A stretch of DNA of 64,000 nt from Ypsolopha sequella (Eukaryota; Arthropoda; Insecta; Lepidoptera; Ypsolophidae): assembly GCA_934047225.1 (NCBI GenBank), contig OW204001.1, positions 13,314,201 through 13,378,200 of the forward strand, given 5' to 3'. Both the position numbers and the translations under genes were made by a program. Of the stretch, positions 48,441 through 59,402 are shown in pieces. The number at the start of each line of letters is the position of its first letter. The first letter of the stretch is position 1. The notes below the pieces were generated by a model. The model searched no databases. It had not been told where the DNA came from and was given only the letters and a program-made list of their open reading frames with translations.

Positions 48441-49856
48441 AAAAAAGGAGTTGAGCAGCTCCCTTTATTTAGATATTATTCCATTGCAAAAGTTGATAAA
48501 TCAGCGGATCTTTTTCGGTAATACGCCATGTAAATGTAATGGCAAAATCGGAAAACATAAAACTTTTCTATGTAACTGTGAATGCATGAATTTACCATTT
48601 CAACCCACGGAACTAGCTTCGGTTAAAATGTATTCATGATTCTGTTCACAGAAAGATTCTGTTCACAGAAAATGCTTTTCACTGTAAGTACCTAAATGTT
48701 GCTGGATTAGATTTTCTGTGAATTGACTCTGAAACTCAGTCCAAAGAATAAAGATATTCTTCTCTACCGCAAGCTCTAGTCAAGAAGCTTATACTAACTT
48801 GAGTGAGCGCTGACTTTCTTTTACACGCCAAGCAAGTTTTTCTTTTAATTTAGCCTTCAGATTTAAAAAACGTCATAACTCCACTTAGGTTGTAAGCTTC
48901 TTGTCACGGATGGGCGTACTGTTGCAAATCAAGTCTACATAGTAAATTGATAAATAAAAATTTAATTTTGCACTTTTGTGAATAATAAAACAAATCTTCG
49001 ATCGAATCTGTATGAAAGGAATTATTTTAGTTTTCACTTTTTTGCGCTAGGCGGTCCTAAATCAATACTTAGCCTTATATTATGAGGCCTTTTGCAAGCT
49101 CTTTTAGATACTTCTTCACTAGAATAGCTTCACCCAGACTGAATCCGATTTCTCCTTTTTATACCTCTTTGAACTCTTCTTCCGATAGAGGTCGGTTGGA
49201 CTCCTCTTTTATTTTACTTTAAACACGGCCGCTGAAGGTTTTTGAACGTTTTAAAGGAATAAAAAATCGTCTCTTGCATGGTGGCATGGAGTGCAGAAAA
49301 TTGCTTAATGCTCTGGTTTTTAGAGTAATCATATCTGTACAACAAATCCTTGATAGTGACAAACACACGCCGGTGAAGTCACTCGGGATTTTGTAGTTGG
49401 AGTAAAACTAATAATCTACTCTTAAGAGCCAGTTAGATTTGGCCACAATGTTGGCCCAAACACTCTTGGGATTAAAGTAAGCGTTTCTACTTTAAAAGCC
49501 CGAGTGGCTGGGCCAAGCACCTGGCTGAAATCAACAGGCTTTTGTAAACACGTGGATCAGATAGATGTTCAATATGTAGTATACGTATGCTGTTGATAAA
49601 ACTGAATTAAAATTGCGGTTTAGATCAAAATTTTGTGTTATCAGTTATTTTCATTTCATAGAAAAAACAAATTTTTACAGAACATTAATTTTGCTTGGAT
49701 GTCGTGAAAAAAATTAAAACAAAAAAATATATATATTTCTTTACTTTTATTTATCTGTGCTGATATGCTGAGCATGATAATAAAATAAAGAGCAAACATG
49801 GATAAAAAAAAAATGGTTTTAAATAATAAAAGAAAAAATATATAATTGAATACTTG
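48441..49856. other. Intergenic DNA between retroelement and hexamerin
   Basis: AT-rich. No exon, tRNA-like box or strong inverted repeat was recognised. The 116-residue minus-strand frame at 49656-50006 is Phe/Ile-rich low-complexity translation of 3' flanking DNA. Confidence 0.5.
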
Positions 49857-49862
49857 CTTTAT
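49857..49862 (-). promoter_or_regulatory. Candidate hexamerin poly(A) signal
   Basis: AATAAA on the minus strand, about 190 bases after the hexamerin stop codon. No other hexamer was weighed as carefully, so the site is probable only. Confidence 0.5.
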
Positions 49863-50051
49863 TATAAGATTTATATGATAAAATGTCCCGACAAATGAAC
49901 TGAAGCTATGTTTTTTTGATAGAAACCAACTTTTCAAAATTCCAAAACTGACTGGTTTTCCCATGCCTTTTTGGTAATAGGTTACCCATATTTTTTTGGT
50001 TTTCAAGGCTTGATAAGGTCTACCACTTTTGCTTTTTTGGTTGCTAAATAT

Positions 50052-51099
50052 TTATACGTCCATATTGTCATCACGGAAACGACCAGTGTCGACTGACATG
50101 TTGGTGTCAATGTCCATGTCGGTAAAGTAAGTTCCAGCGTCAATGGGCGTTCTGTCAACCATATTGTAGTTCTTTAGTACGTATTTCTCCCAGCGAGTTT
50201 TCATGTCACAAGTCGTTTTCTTGTGGAAGACTATGACATCAACGAATTTCATGTTTGGTGTAAAGAACTTAGCAACGTCAATGTGACGGTCAAGAGGAAA
50301 ACCAAGGGGCATCTTGTCCAAAAGAACAGTGGATCTGCACTGCATCATGAAGTCCTTCTTGGTGATGTCTACGAGCATTGTCTGGTCAACGCCATCAACA
50401 AGCTTCAAAGGAGTAACAATAACATAAAACATCATTTCCATACCACCAATGTGACCCTTAGGAAGAAGTAACCTTGTGGGAAAGCCAGTGTTGTAGTTCT
50501 TCAAGTCTCTGATGAAGAGTTCCTTGATGTCACTAACGGAGTCAATCCTTTTCCACAAGTCTCGCATAACCATACGGTCACGCACCAAATTGTGCATATC
50601 AACGGAGTTCCTAACGATGGTATTCTTACCGGTGTTCAGTTTGTACAAGAAAGAGTCTAGCTCAACGAAGTTAATACGGTTTCTGTTAATGTCAATTATC
50701 CGGCCAAGGACGTCCTTTTTAGGTCCAAGGAAGATCCTCACAACACAGTCGACGGCCTTGTCAGATAAAACATCAAGAGTAACTTTGAATGGTTCATGGT
50801 TGAGGCGGCGTTTTTTCACAAGGAAGACCATGTCAGACTTTGTCTTTTTCAGTTCCTCGTCGGTAAGCATGACAGCGTTGGTCATGTCCATTAGATAGTG
50901 ATCAAAGTAAGTAACCAGCTTGTCGACAACAACTTTGTCAATTTTTACTCCAGGGAAGTAAAGTTCCTCCTTAGTGTAGCTCGGTAGACGCCTCTTGAAC
51001 AATAGAAGCAGGTCAACAATTCTCTTCTGGAGACGGTAGAATACAGGGTCACGAAGAGCAGTCTGGTAGCTATCGAGAATTGTGGGGTTGACGAAGTAC
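50052..51099 (-). CDS. Hexamerin exon 4 (C domain, stop)
   Basis: Acceptor TTTCACAG. It starts with YFVNPTILDSYQTALRDPVF and encodes the whole C domain. It ends at TAA (50054-50052) after DDNMDV. Confidence 0.95.
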
Positions 51100-53149
51100 C
51101 TGTGAAATATTTTATTTTAACTATTTTTGCCCAAAAATAAAATCGATATAAAATATATTGTATACTTTATAGGATTCAAAGAAAGTTGAGGATAATTCAT
51201 AACGGCTCAATTCAATATTGATCGGGATAGCCGACCAAATTCAGCAGATTCTGAATGCCTTCATCTGGTCGAGGATAAACTGGTCGGCTACCCCAATCAT
51301 ATATTGAGACGAGCCATTTTGCTTTAATCATATATAAATATAAAGTAACGTCTACTGACTTGTCGTTTTTGAAAGTGTTCATTCCAATGACAGATTTCAT
51401 GATGACAAGTAGATAGCGGTAAGCATCAACGCGAGTCTTGTCTAGGTCAGTCTTTTCAATCTTTCCGAAGATGATCTTGCCTAGAGTGTCGACGTCCTCA
51501 GCCTTGGTAAGTTCTAGTCTTACACCATTTATCTGTAAAATAATTTATTTTATTTTTAAAAATAATTTAACATTCTTTAAAATATTTATCAAACTTCATA
51601 AATGTAAATTAACCTCAATGTGTCCTTTGATAATAGCCTCTTTGATGATCGTTTCGCAGTCTTCAACCAAACGAACTAGGTCAACGTTGTCTTCGCGAAC
51701 AATAATGTGGTGGTTCCACCTGGTTGGCAGCTGAACGCCATTGTGTAGCATCATCCATGGCCAGTATCCTTTCGTGATGGGCTTGTTCCATGACAGGGTA
51801 GTGATTTCACCAAGACCGTGGGAAAGACGTTCCAGGTAATGTCTAGCAAGGAGTTGCTGGTACATGTAAAGAATCAATTCTCCACGCCTAATCTTGGTCT
51901 TGTCATCCCTTAGGATGTCGTCTCTCATCCAGAATGGATAGTCAACGTGGAAGTAGTAGTAGTATGTGTTAAGGTCAATATCTTCGGTGAAGTACCTCAG
52001 GTTATCGTCAGTAGATATGTGCACACGTTTGTCGAATACGTTCTCATCAATCACGTATACGTCTTTGTCAGTCTTCTTGATTCCGTAGAGGTCACAAAGT
52101 TTAGGGTCAAGTAAGCCCTTCTTCATTTTGAGTTTGTAAGCTGTTGTAATGACATCGGAACGAACGAAGTAGTATGGGTATACTTCGTATGGAGGAGGGA
52201 GGATGATGCCACGGCAGTCTTCACGGTGACGGCAAGCTACAGTCAGAGCATAGACGAACATACCTTCATTGAGGTACAGACGCATCCAGCATGCGGTTTT
52301 GACGAATGTGACGAAGTCTTTGGCGTAGTAGAGAAGATGGAAGGCACTGACAACTTCCTTCAACTGACGGTCGACATGCAGAGTGAAGATCTCACCACGG
52401 GGAAGCATACCGACTTTAATGCAGTCAATAAAGTGCTTCACAACATCGGTTTTCGTAAAGTAATCGGTGTTTTCTTCAATCTTGAAGTTTCTTCCCATTT
52501 CTTCGATCTCCTTGTACATTACCGGCTGCAAGACATGGTTCAGTAGTTTTAGGATAAAGATTTGCTTATCCTTGATATTCATCGTGACTGCGGAAAAATA
52601 AAAGTATTTGAAGAAATGTGTATTATTTTATTTACTATCACGTCGTAGTATTAGAAAGTACCTTTATTTTTATTTAGTTTTGCTATAATAATAATAATAA
52701 TAATTTTTATTTGCATAATAATTTTAATAATATGTAATATATGTAGGTATAAATTTAGTGTATTATTGATTATGTAAAGGTACATGTATGTAGATAATTT
52801 TGTATCTATCACTATTTTTTATCCCCAGAGCTAAAGAAAGAAATTTCTTCTTAGAGATAAGTTTGCCTTTGTACATGTATTTTCCTAGTATTAGTTGGTT
52901 TAATGTGTTTCGTGTACAATAAATAATAAGAATAAGAAATGGTTTGGATTTCAAATGGGATTAAAATTGGAAGCTGGATTAAATGTATTTTTAGTTTTAG
53001 GGAATGCTAAAATTTCTAAAAGAAACAACAAAACCAAATATGAATGTGAACTAATTTTTCTACTTACCTATCTTGGTGTCGAAATCAGTGACGGGAGTAG
53101 CCGCCGCCATAGCGGCTAGGCCAAGGAGTACCAAACATAGAGCCCTCAT
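50052..53149 (-). CDS. Hexamerin (larval storage protein), complete four-exon gene
   Basis: Secreted hexameric protein made by larval fat body and stored as an amino-acid reserve for metamorphosis (family knowledge). Exons 53068-53149, 51614-52587, 51360-51532 and 50052-51099 join in phase to 758 residues, the usual hexamerin size. The start is the ATG at 53149, which opens a signal peptide (MRALCLVLLGLAAMAAA). The M domain holds YFTEDIDLN...H...P (about residues 226-245), which fits the arthropod hemocyanin/hexamerin signature. The C domain has NPTILDSYQTALRDPVFYRL, PGVKIDKVVVDKL and KNTIVRNSVDMHNLVRDR. I count about 35 methionines (4.6 percent), denser in the C-terminal exon, which suggests the methionine-rich or juvenile-hormone-suppressible subgroup, but the subgroup is an inference. 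A TATA box lies 54 bases upstream. The tail TNMSVDTGRFRDDNMDV looks extended. Confidence 0.95.
51360..51532 (-). CDS. Hexamerin exon 3
   Basis: Acceptor TTTTACAG, donor GACAA|GTCAGT, chosen over a nearby GTAGAC because only it keeps phase with exon 4. It encodes INGVRLELTKAEDVDTLGK and ends NTFKNDK. Confidence 0.92.
51614..52587 (-). CDS. Hexamerin exon 2 (N domain and most of M domain)
   Basis: Acceptor TCCGCAG, donor GAG|GTTAAT. It encodes the N domain (DKQIFILKLLNHVLQPVMYK, YYAKDFVTFVKTACWMRLYL) and most of the M domain including LPPPYEVYPYYFVRSDVI and the YFTEDIDLN signature. Confidence 0.95.
53068..53149 (-). CDS. Hexamerin exon 1 (signal peptide)
   Basis: ATG at 53149-53147, then a hydrophobic leader and ATPVTDFDTKI. 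Donor ATAG|GTAAGT. One base is left for the first codon of exon 2. Confidence 0.95.
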
Positions 53150-53202
53150 CGTGCAGCTGGCCCGGTGGGAACTCAACTGTGCCTCATCTTTCAATTCTCG
53201 GT

Positions 53203-53211
53203 CTTTTTATA
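53203..53211 (-). promoter_or_regulatory. Hexamerin TATA box
   Basis: TATAAAAAG on the minus strand, with an ACAGT initiator-like word at 53176-53180 about 30 bases downstream. It gives a 5' UTR of about 30 bases before the ATG. Confidence 0.8.
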
Positions 53212-53214
53212 CTT

Positions 53215-54305
53215 GTAATTTTTTTTACCGATCAATGACTTAAATGATTTGATAAATGCAGGCTAGGCAGGTCAAACTTTGAATAACAATAAAAGTGATA
53301 ACTTTGTCTTTAATAACTTTCATTTGTTTTATTTTAGCATTTCATTTGTTGTTTGTCACCGAGAAAATACCTTAGTAGATATCAGTATGTTTCAAGATTA
53401 TTGCATATTGCATTTCGTTTTCGCTTCTTTGACATTATTATGGAACACGCCAAATCAGGGTTTATCTAACCTAAATTTATGTCTAATAATATGCTCGAAT
53501 ATGCTGTATCGTAAAATTTACATTTAGTTTTGGTATTGACACAGGCATTTGAAAATATGAGCCGAATCCTTTCTCAAGGAGCCATTTCGTGTGTCCATCC
53601 TTCTCTCAGTTAACCACAGCTACTTTTCTCCGAGACGGGTAAAGCTACCAAATTGAAATTTGCAATAGTTATCATAAGTTATAACTTAATTTCAATTTAT
53701 AACGCTTCCTTCTCAGCACCTATGTAACTCAAAAATATTATATCTCTATTTAAGGGAGGACATAGTGTAAAAGAGCATTTTTTTCTTTACACCTCATCAT
53801 GTGTGGTATCACTTTAAAGTGAAAAGTAATTAAATAAAAATTCAGATTATCAGTAAAATAAAATATTAAAAAAAAAAAAACAAATTTCTGGTAAAAAAAA
53901 CGACTTTTTTAAAAGATTATTAATCTGCAAACGTAATTTCATTAACTTCGCTCAATAAAAGAAATCGAAATATCAACTCTAAATAATTTTCAAATGGCCT
54001 TAATGTATTTTTTAAACTATAAATCTCTTAATTCGAGAAGATTTTCGACAAACATTACTGAAGACATTAGAATAAAGAATAAAAATATTAAGATAGGTTT
54101 AATGTCACAAAATCTTTCAAATTAAACAAATAAGTTAAATTTTTAGAAGAAAAAAATATTTTAAACATTCCTGGCCATAAATAAATAAACTATACCCCTA
54201 ATTTCTCCCTGCTAATGTTACCGAATCTAAATAGTACATTACGATACGAGATAGCGATGAAACGTTTTCTGACGAAAAAGAAAAAGTTTCTCGCACGAGT
54301 TTCGT
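53215..54305. other. Hexamerin upstream DNA, no further feature recognised
   Basis: AT-rich, with A and T runs near 53870. Fat-body and hormone-response sites may lie here but none can be named from the sequence alone. Confidence 0.45.
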
Positions 54306-54310
54306 ATAAT

Positions 54311-54399
54311 TTTTTATAGCACAAGTGCGGAAAATGCCGACTTTACGCACGCGCAGCGTGCGTAAAACGGTCATTTTACGCACAGTGTGCTATAAACTA
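54311..54399. mobile_element. Small nested palindrome
   Basis: TTTATAGCACAAGTGCGG pairs with CGCACAGTGTGCTATAAA, and inside it TTTACGCACGC and GCGTGCGTAAA form a perfect hairpin around GCA. It is probably a tiny MITE. Confidence 0.6.
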
Positions 54400-54424
54400 A
54401 ATTACTACATGGCGTTAATTAAGG

Positions 54425-54540
54425 GACATACATGCATATACTCACGCCTTTCTCTCAGAAGAGTAGGCAAATACTACAGATCCAGTCATACAAGCTCTAC
54501 CTATTTCGGTTACTTTTGACGTTGCCCTTCTTCAGTATGT
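54425..54540 (-). repeat. Microsatellite-associated repeat fragment
   Basis: ATGCATATACTCACGCCTTT, GAGTAGGCAAATACTACAGA match the block at 10880-11000. Confidence 0.6.
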
Positions 54541-54808
54541 CGCCAATTTGGTCAGCATACGTCCTTATAGGGCGGCTTGGTTGAGCTGTACCTTCCACTT
54601 GGGCACCAAAAATTCGTAGTGTGACGAAAGAATTAAGGAACTACTTTTGAATGTTTCTATTAATAAATTAAGCACCCATTTCATATTTTAAAAAATTAAG
54701 TTTGTTTAACGCTTTGTTATTTTTTTTTAACTTAAAACATACAACTATCTTTATAGGTCTTAATCTAATACGATAGTGCAGCTTAAAACATTATAACATT
54801 ATATAATA

Positions 54809-55060
54809 GGTCTTTCAATTTAAATGGAAAGTAATTTAGGAGGTGATTCAGTATCGTTAATACTCGTACATCACATTCCACTGCAAAGCACTTTTTTCTG
54901 CGCGAACTTTTTTATCACTTCTCAGCTGATCAGCTGACTCAGTTTGTATGGACAAGTGAAGAAAAGGTTCGCGCAAAAAAAAAAAAAATTTCAGTGGAAT
55001 GTGATGTATTAATGATACTGAATCACCTCCTAAATTACTTTCCATTTAAATTGAAAGACC
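54809..55060. mobile_element. Foldback MITE
   Basis: Left arm from GGTCTTTCAATTTAAATGG through AATTTAGGAGGTGATTCAGT to ATCACATTCCACTG pairs with the right arm ending ATTGAAAGACC. Arms are about 80 bp. An internal CAGCTGATCAGCTG palindrome lies near 54926. Confidence 0.85.
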
Positions 55061-55065
55061 TTATA

Positions 55066-55331
55066 TACAAGGTGACTTTTTGATCATCGTCCAAATTCAT
55101 ACTGGAGGCTTGATAAGTGATCAGTATCTTGGATCAGTAACAATTTTTGTGAAATTCGTATAATGAAATTTCGGCTTCTCATATAAATTCAGTTCCAGTC
55201 CCGAGTGAATCACTATGGGGAGTCGAAATTTCATTTTACGAATTTCACAAAAATTGTTATTGATCCATGATACTGATCACTTACCAAGCCACCAGTATGA
55301 ATTTGGACGATGATCAAAAAGTCACCTTGTA
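55066..55331. mobile_element. TA-flanked foldback MITE
   Basis: CAAGGTGACTTTTTGATCAT at 55068 is mirrored by ATGATCAAAAAGTCACCTTG ending 55329, with TA on each side. Arms exceed 100 bp. Degraded relatives of its CCAGTATGAATTTGG arm lie at 29818, 40235-40315 and 44050. It starts 7 bp after the previous foldback. Confidence 0.87.
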
Positions 55332-55499
55332 TATATAATATTAGTTATTATGAAAAATAATAATTGACAAACAATAGTATTTTGTGCAACAGTAACATAA
55401 TTTGAGACACTGGGACACGAGTGCTTGTTCACGAGTGATCACTTCGTTCGTTTCGTAGTAATTTTGCACGAGTGTCCTAATGTCTAATTATGTCCAGTT

Positions 55500-55690
55500 T
55501 CATACAATACCTTATCCACGACCATCAATAATATCGTCTTTATTTATAATATTTTCAACAAACAATTTTATGAAAAATTAGAAGATCATTCGTTCATGAT
55601 CACGGGTACGTCGCTGGTAATGCTGCCTTGAAGGCCAATCGGGATAAAGGCAGCGTGGCTTAAGAAATAAGGTCGGTCGGTATAATGTCA
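55500..55690 (-). repeat. Split dispersed repeat, distal half
   Basis: The minus strand matches 22860-22990: ACCTTATTTCTTAAGCC, TATTATAAATAAAGACGAT, GGTATTGTAT and TAATTAGACATT. The other half lies at 58565-58745. Confidence 0.75.
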
Positions 55691-56429
55691 GATGCACAAT
55701 TTCAAATGAGCATAAAACATTGTGTAACTTGGTCAATCGGTTTAATAAAAATAATATAGATAATAGACTATAGGGCTGATATTCGTGCAGAAGCAAAAAC
55801 GCAAAAGCTTTAAGTTCGCTCGATAGAAAAAAATTACGAAGTTACCTCTATATTTCATGTTTTTCGAGTGTTAAAGGACCTTTCTTAAAACAGTTTGCCT
55901 TGAAATTTGTATTAAAAATAAGAAAACAAATGACCCCGTATAATTGCACGGGGATTTTGAATAATTCTGTTTCGTTTTCATTTAATTTAACATCTAAGAA
56001 TTGGCACTTACGTCGATTTATTCTGAGACAAGGCGGCGACAAGATATCTCGGTCGCACGCGCTTTTTGTTCCATGCTTTGTTTCGTCACTCACCCGTCGG
56101 TCAGTTGTGATCGCTCCGTTGAGACGGGAGGGCTACGTTTTTGCGCTCTCGACGTCCCGGTTTCGTAATTTAAATAAATCTCGTAATTTGAAACATGGGA
56201 AATAAATGCAACCAATGTAAAAAATGGAATAAAAATGTTTTACGAGTGAAAATAATGCAGTGGATGAAAGTAATGCAAAGGTACGCCATTACTTAACAAA
56301 ATAAGTAGAAAGGTCATGTTTTATTAAAGATGTTGAACTAAAGGTTGTCTCAATGGACTAATGAATATCGCTATGTTTTTCGTCTGAGGTATTTTTTTTA
56401 GCTTACAATTTAATATCACAATAAATATG
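55691..56429. other. DNA between split-repeat half and array
   Basis: Contains open frames on both strands at 55848-56205 without recognisable domains. No gene can be supported. Confidence 0.4.
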
Positions 56430-56511
56430 GTTGATGGATGTGGAAGAGGCGAAAGAGTTGTGTCTGGATCGTAGCAGATGGAAATCTGTAGTCTCTGCCT
56501 AGCTGCCTATC
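56430..56511 (+). repeat. Microsatellite-associated repeat end abutting the array
   Basis: GATGGATGTGGAAGAGGCGA, GGATCGTAGCAGATGG and GTAGTCTCTGCCTA match 30235-30335, but where that copy goes on to its (TATG)n tail this one passes into the octamer array. Confidence 0.7.
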
Positions 56512-58262
56512 GACGTATCGACGTATCGTTGTATCGACGTATCGTTGTATCGTCATATCGACGTATCAGCGTATCGACGTATCGATGTATCGTTGTATCG
56601 TCGTATCGACGTATCGACGTATCGACGTATCGACGTATCGTTGTATCGACGTATCCCCGTATCGACGTATCGTCGTATCGACGTATCCCCGTATCGACAT
56701 ATCGACGTATCGGCGTATCGACGTATCCCCGTATCGACGTATCGACGTATCGGCGTATTGACGTATCGTTGTATCGACGTATCCCCGTATCGACGTATCA
56801 TCGTATCGACGTATCGGCGTATCGGCGTATCGGCGTATCGACGTATCGACGTATCGTTGTATCGACGTATCGTCGTATCCTCGTATCGTCGTATCGACGT
56901 ATCGACGTATCGGCGTATCGGCGTATCGACGTATCCCCGTATCGACGTATCGTCGTATCGACGTATCGGCGTATCGACGTATCGTCGTATCGACGTATCG
57001 ATGTATCGACGTATCGTTGTATCGACGTATCCCCGTATCGACATATCGACGTATCGGCGTATCGACGTATCCCCGTATCGACGTATCGACGTATCGGCGT
57101 ATTGACGTATCGTTGTATCGACGTATCCCCGTATCGACGTATCATCGTATCGACGTATCGGCGTATCGTTGTATCGACGTATCGATGTATCGACGTATCG
57201 TTGTATCGACGTATCCCCGTATCGACATATCGACGTATCGGCGTATCGACGTATCCCCGTATCGACGTATCGACGTATCGGCGTATTGACGTATCGTTGT
57301 ATCGACGTATCCCCGTATCGACGTATCATCGTATCGACGTATCGGCGTATCGACGTATCGGCGTATCGACGTATCGACGTATCGACGTATCGACGTATCG
57401 TCGTATCCTCGTATCGTCGTATCGACGTATCGACGTATCGGCGTATCGTTGTATCGACGTATCCCCGTATCGACGTATCGACGTATCGGCGTATTGACGT
57501 ATCGTTGTATCGACGTATCCCCGTATCGACGTATCGTCGTATCGGCGTATCGACGTATCGTTGTATCCCTGTATCGACGTATCGTTGTATCGACGTATCC
57601 CCGTATCGACGTACTGACGTATCGACGTATCGGCGTATCGACGTATCGTTGTATCGACGTATCGTTGTATCGACGTATCGTCGTATCGACGTATCGACGT
57701 ATCGACGTATCGATGTATCGACGTATCGTTGTATCGACGTATTGCCGTATCGATGTATCGACGTATCGTTGTATCGACGTATTGCCGTATCGTCGTATCG
57801 TCGTATCCCCGTATCGACGTATCGTCGTATCGACGTATCGACGTATCGACGTATCGGCGTATCGACGTATCGTTGTATCGACGTATCGTCGTATCGACGT
57901 ATCGACGTATCGGCGTATCGACGTATCGATGTATTGACGTATCGTTGTATCGACGTATCGTCGTATCGACGTATCGGCGTATCGACGTATCGTTGTATCG
58001 ACGTATCCCCGTATCGACGTATCGTCTTATCGACGTATCGTTGTATCGACGTATCCCCGTATCGACGTATCGACGTATCGGCGTATCGACGTATCGTTGT
58101 ATCGACGTATCCCCGTATCGACGTATCGGTGTATTGACGTATCGTTGTATCGACGTATCCCCGTATCGACGTATCGTCGTATCGGCGTATCGACGTATCG
58201 GCGTATCGACGTATCGTTGTATCGACGTATCGTTGTATCGACGTATCGACGTATCGTTGTAT
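56512..58262. repeat. Octamer tandem array (TATCNNCG-type), about 219 units
   Basis: The array is made of 8-bp units of the form TATC-NNN-G. The commonest is TATCGACG, alternating with TATCGTTG, TATCCCCG, TATCGGCG, TATCGTCG, TATCATCG and TATTGACG. Because 8 is not a multiple of 3 and no unit pair makes a stop, all six frames stay open and give spurious frames of up to 605 codons with an 8-residue period (such as VSTYRRID). A higher-order repeat is visible: TATCGATG at 56996 and at 57180 start near-identical runs of 23 units (184 bp). It is a satellite-like repeat, not a gene. Confidence 0.97.
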
Positions 58263-58564
58263 CATCATCGTTATCATTATCTTTGCAAGTATGACTTTCG
58301 AAAAATAAAATTTTGAAATATAAAAATTAGATGCAAACACAATTACGCAAAAAAATGCCATTGCGAACAAACCGTTTTGTCAACTGGGTTGAATTTTATA
58401 CATCGTAGATGCATTATACTTATTATTGAAAACTAGCACGTGCACGGGTTAATGACCGCGGATCCACACCGCTCACGGGAGCTAAGAAATAGCGCTCGCG
58501 GCCGGTGACGTGCGGGGATGCGGGGGCAAAATCACTAATTTGTCCAGGTTTATACGCAGCCTTA

Positions 58565-58745
58565 ATTCTCGTCTCTGTTGTTGATTGGGTCTCTAGCGGT
58601 TTTTTTATAAATTGGGTTAATCGCAGCGCAGAATCGCAATGTCATAATGTAATATTATAACATCGCATAAACAATCTAGGTACATATTTACAAAACTGCT
58701 TTTCATGTTGCAATTGCCTTATTGCAGTACGAGAGTAGAAAAAAA
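58565..58745 (-). repeat. Split dispersed repeat, proximal half
   Basis: The minus strand matches 22660-22860: ATGTTATAATATTACATTAT, GCGATTCTGCGCTGCGATT, CCAATCAACAACAGAGACG. The other half lies at 55500-55690, in the same orientation. Confidence 0.78.
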
Positions 58746-58992
58746 TAATTGTCATATATAGTATGATACAAAGCTATCTTGGTGAATTCACTCAGAGTAC
58801 AGACAAAGTGTTCAAGTTGTTCCGTTATATGAGGTTGAGGGAGCGCAGTGCTCGGTTCGGCCAACAGGTTGGTACTGGCACTCGGCGCCGCCAGTGGCCG
58901 TGGTCGTATTCACCGTCGCACGCACCCGTCGGGAACCCATAGCCCTAAACAGGATAGTATATCACTATTTTTGACCTTGTCTATTAGGATCT

Positions 58993-59400
58993 TATAGTTA
59001 TTTGTGTTACAAGGGGCCCAAGTAATATTTTGTACGTCGTGGGCGTTATTTTGAATTCAGAGCGAAGCGAAGGATTCTAAAACAATAATATCTTGGCCTC
59101 TTGGTGACACACACTATTTTTCATCACTACCTATAAGAAAAAGAAAAAGCTATACGAATACCTGGTATTTTGTGGTTATAATTGTTGTACAACATAAGCT
59201 ACTATGTTTTCAGGACTGTATATAGTTATTTATTTATTTATTATATTTAAAACTTAAATAACAAAAAAATTACTTAATTTAAAACTAAATAATCTTAAAA
59301 AAAGAAAAAAAAGCTCTAAAACCTCATAGTAAATAAAATATTATTCTAAATAAATTTCAGGAGTTAATATGTCACTATCACTATTCGAACTCATTATTAA
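58993..59400 (+). repeat. Dispersed repeat shared with 43.6 kb
   Basis: TATTTGTGTTACAAGGGGCC, TGAATTCAGAGCGAAGCGAA and GAAAAAGAAAAAGCTA match 43552-43700; the copy has acquired insertions near 59090 and 59220-59360. Confidence 0.72.
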
Positions 59401-59402
59401 TT

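Noticed and set aside
56512..58262. CRISPR-like array
   Set aside because: Units are 8 bp without spacers and the host is an insect.
56478..58370. Long open frames (up to 605 codons, both strands) with periodic YRRIDVS or RRYVDTSI proteins
   Set aside because: They arise because the 8-bp unit lacks stop triplets in every frame. There are no splice signals, no conserved domain and no single favoured frame.
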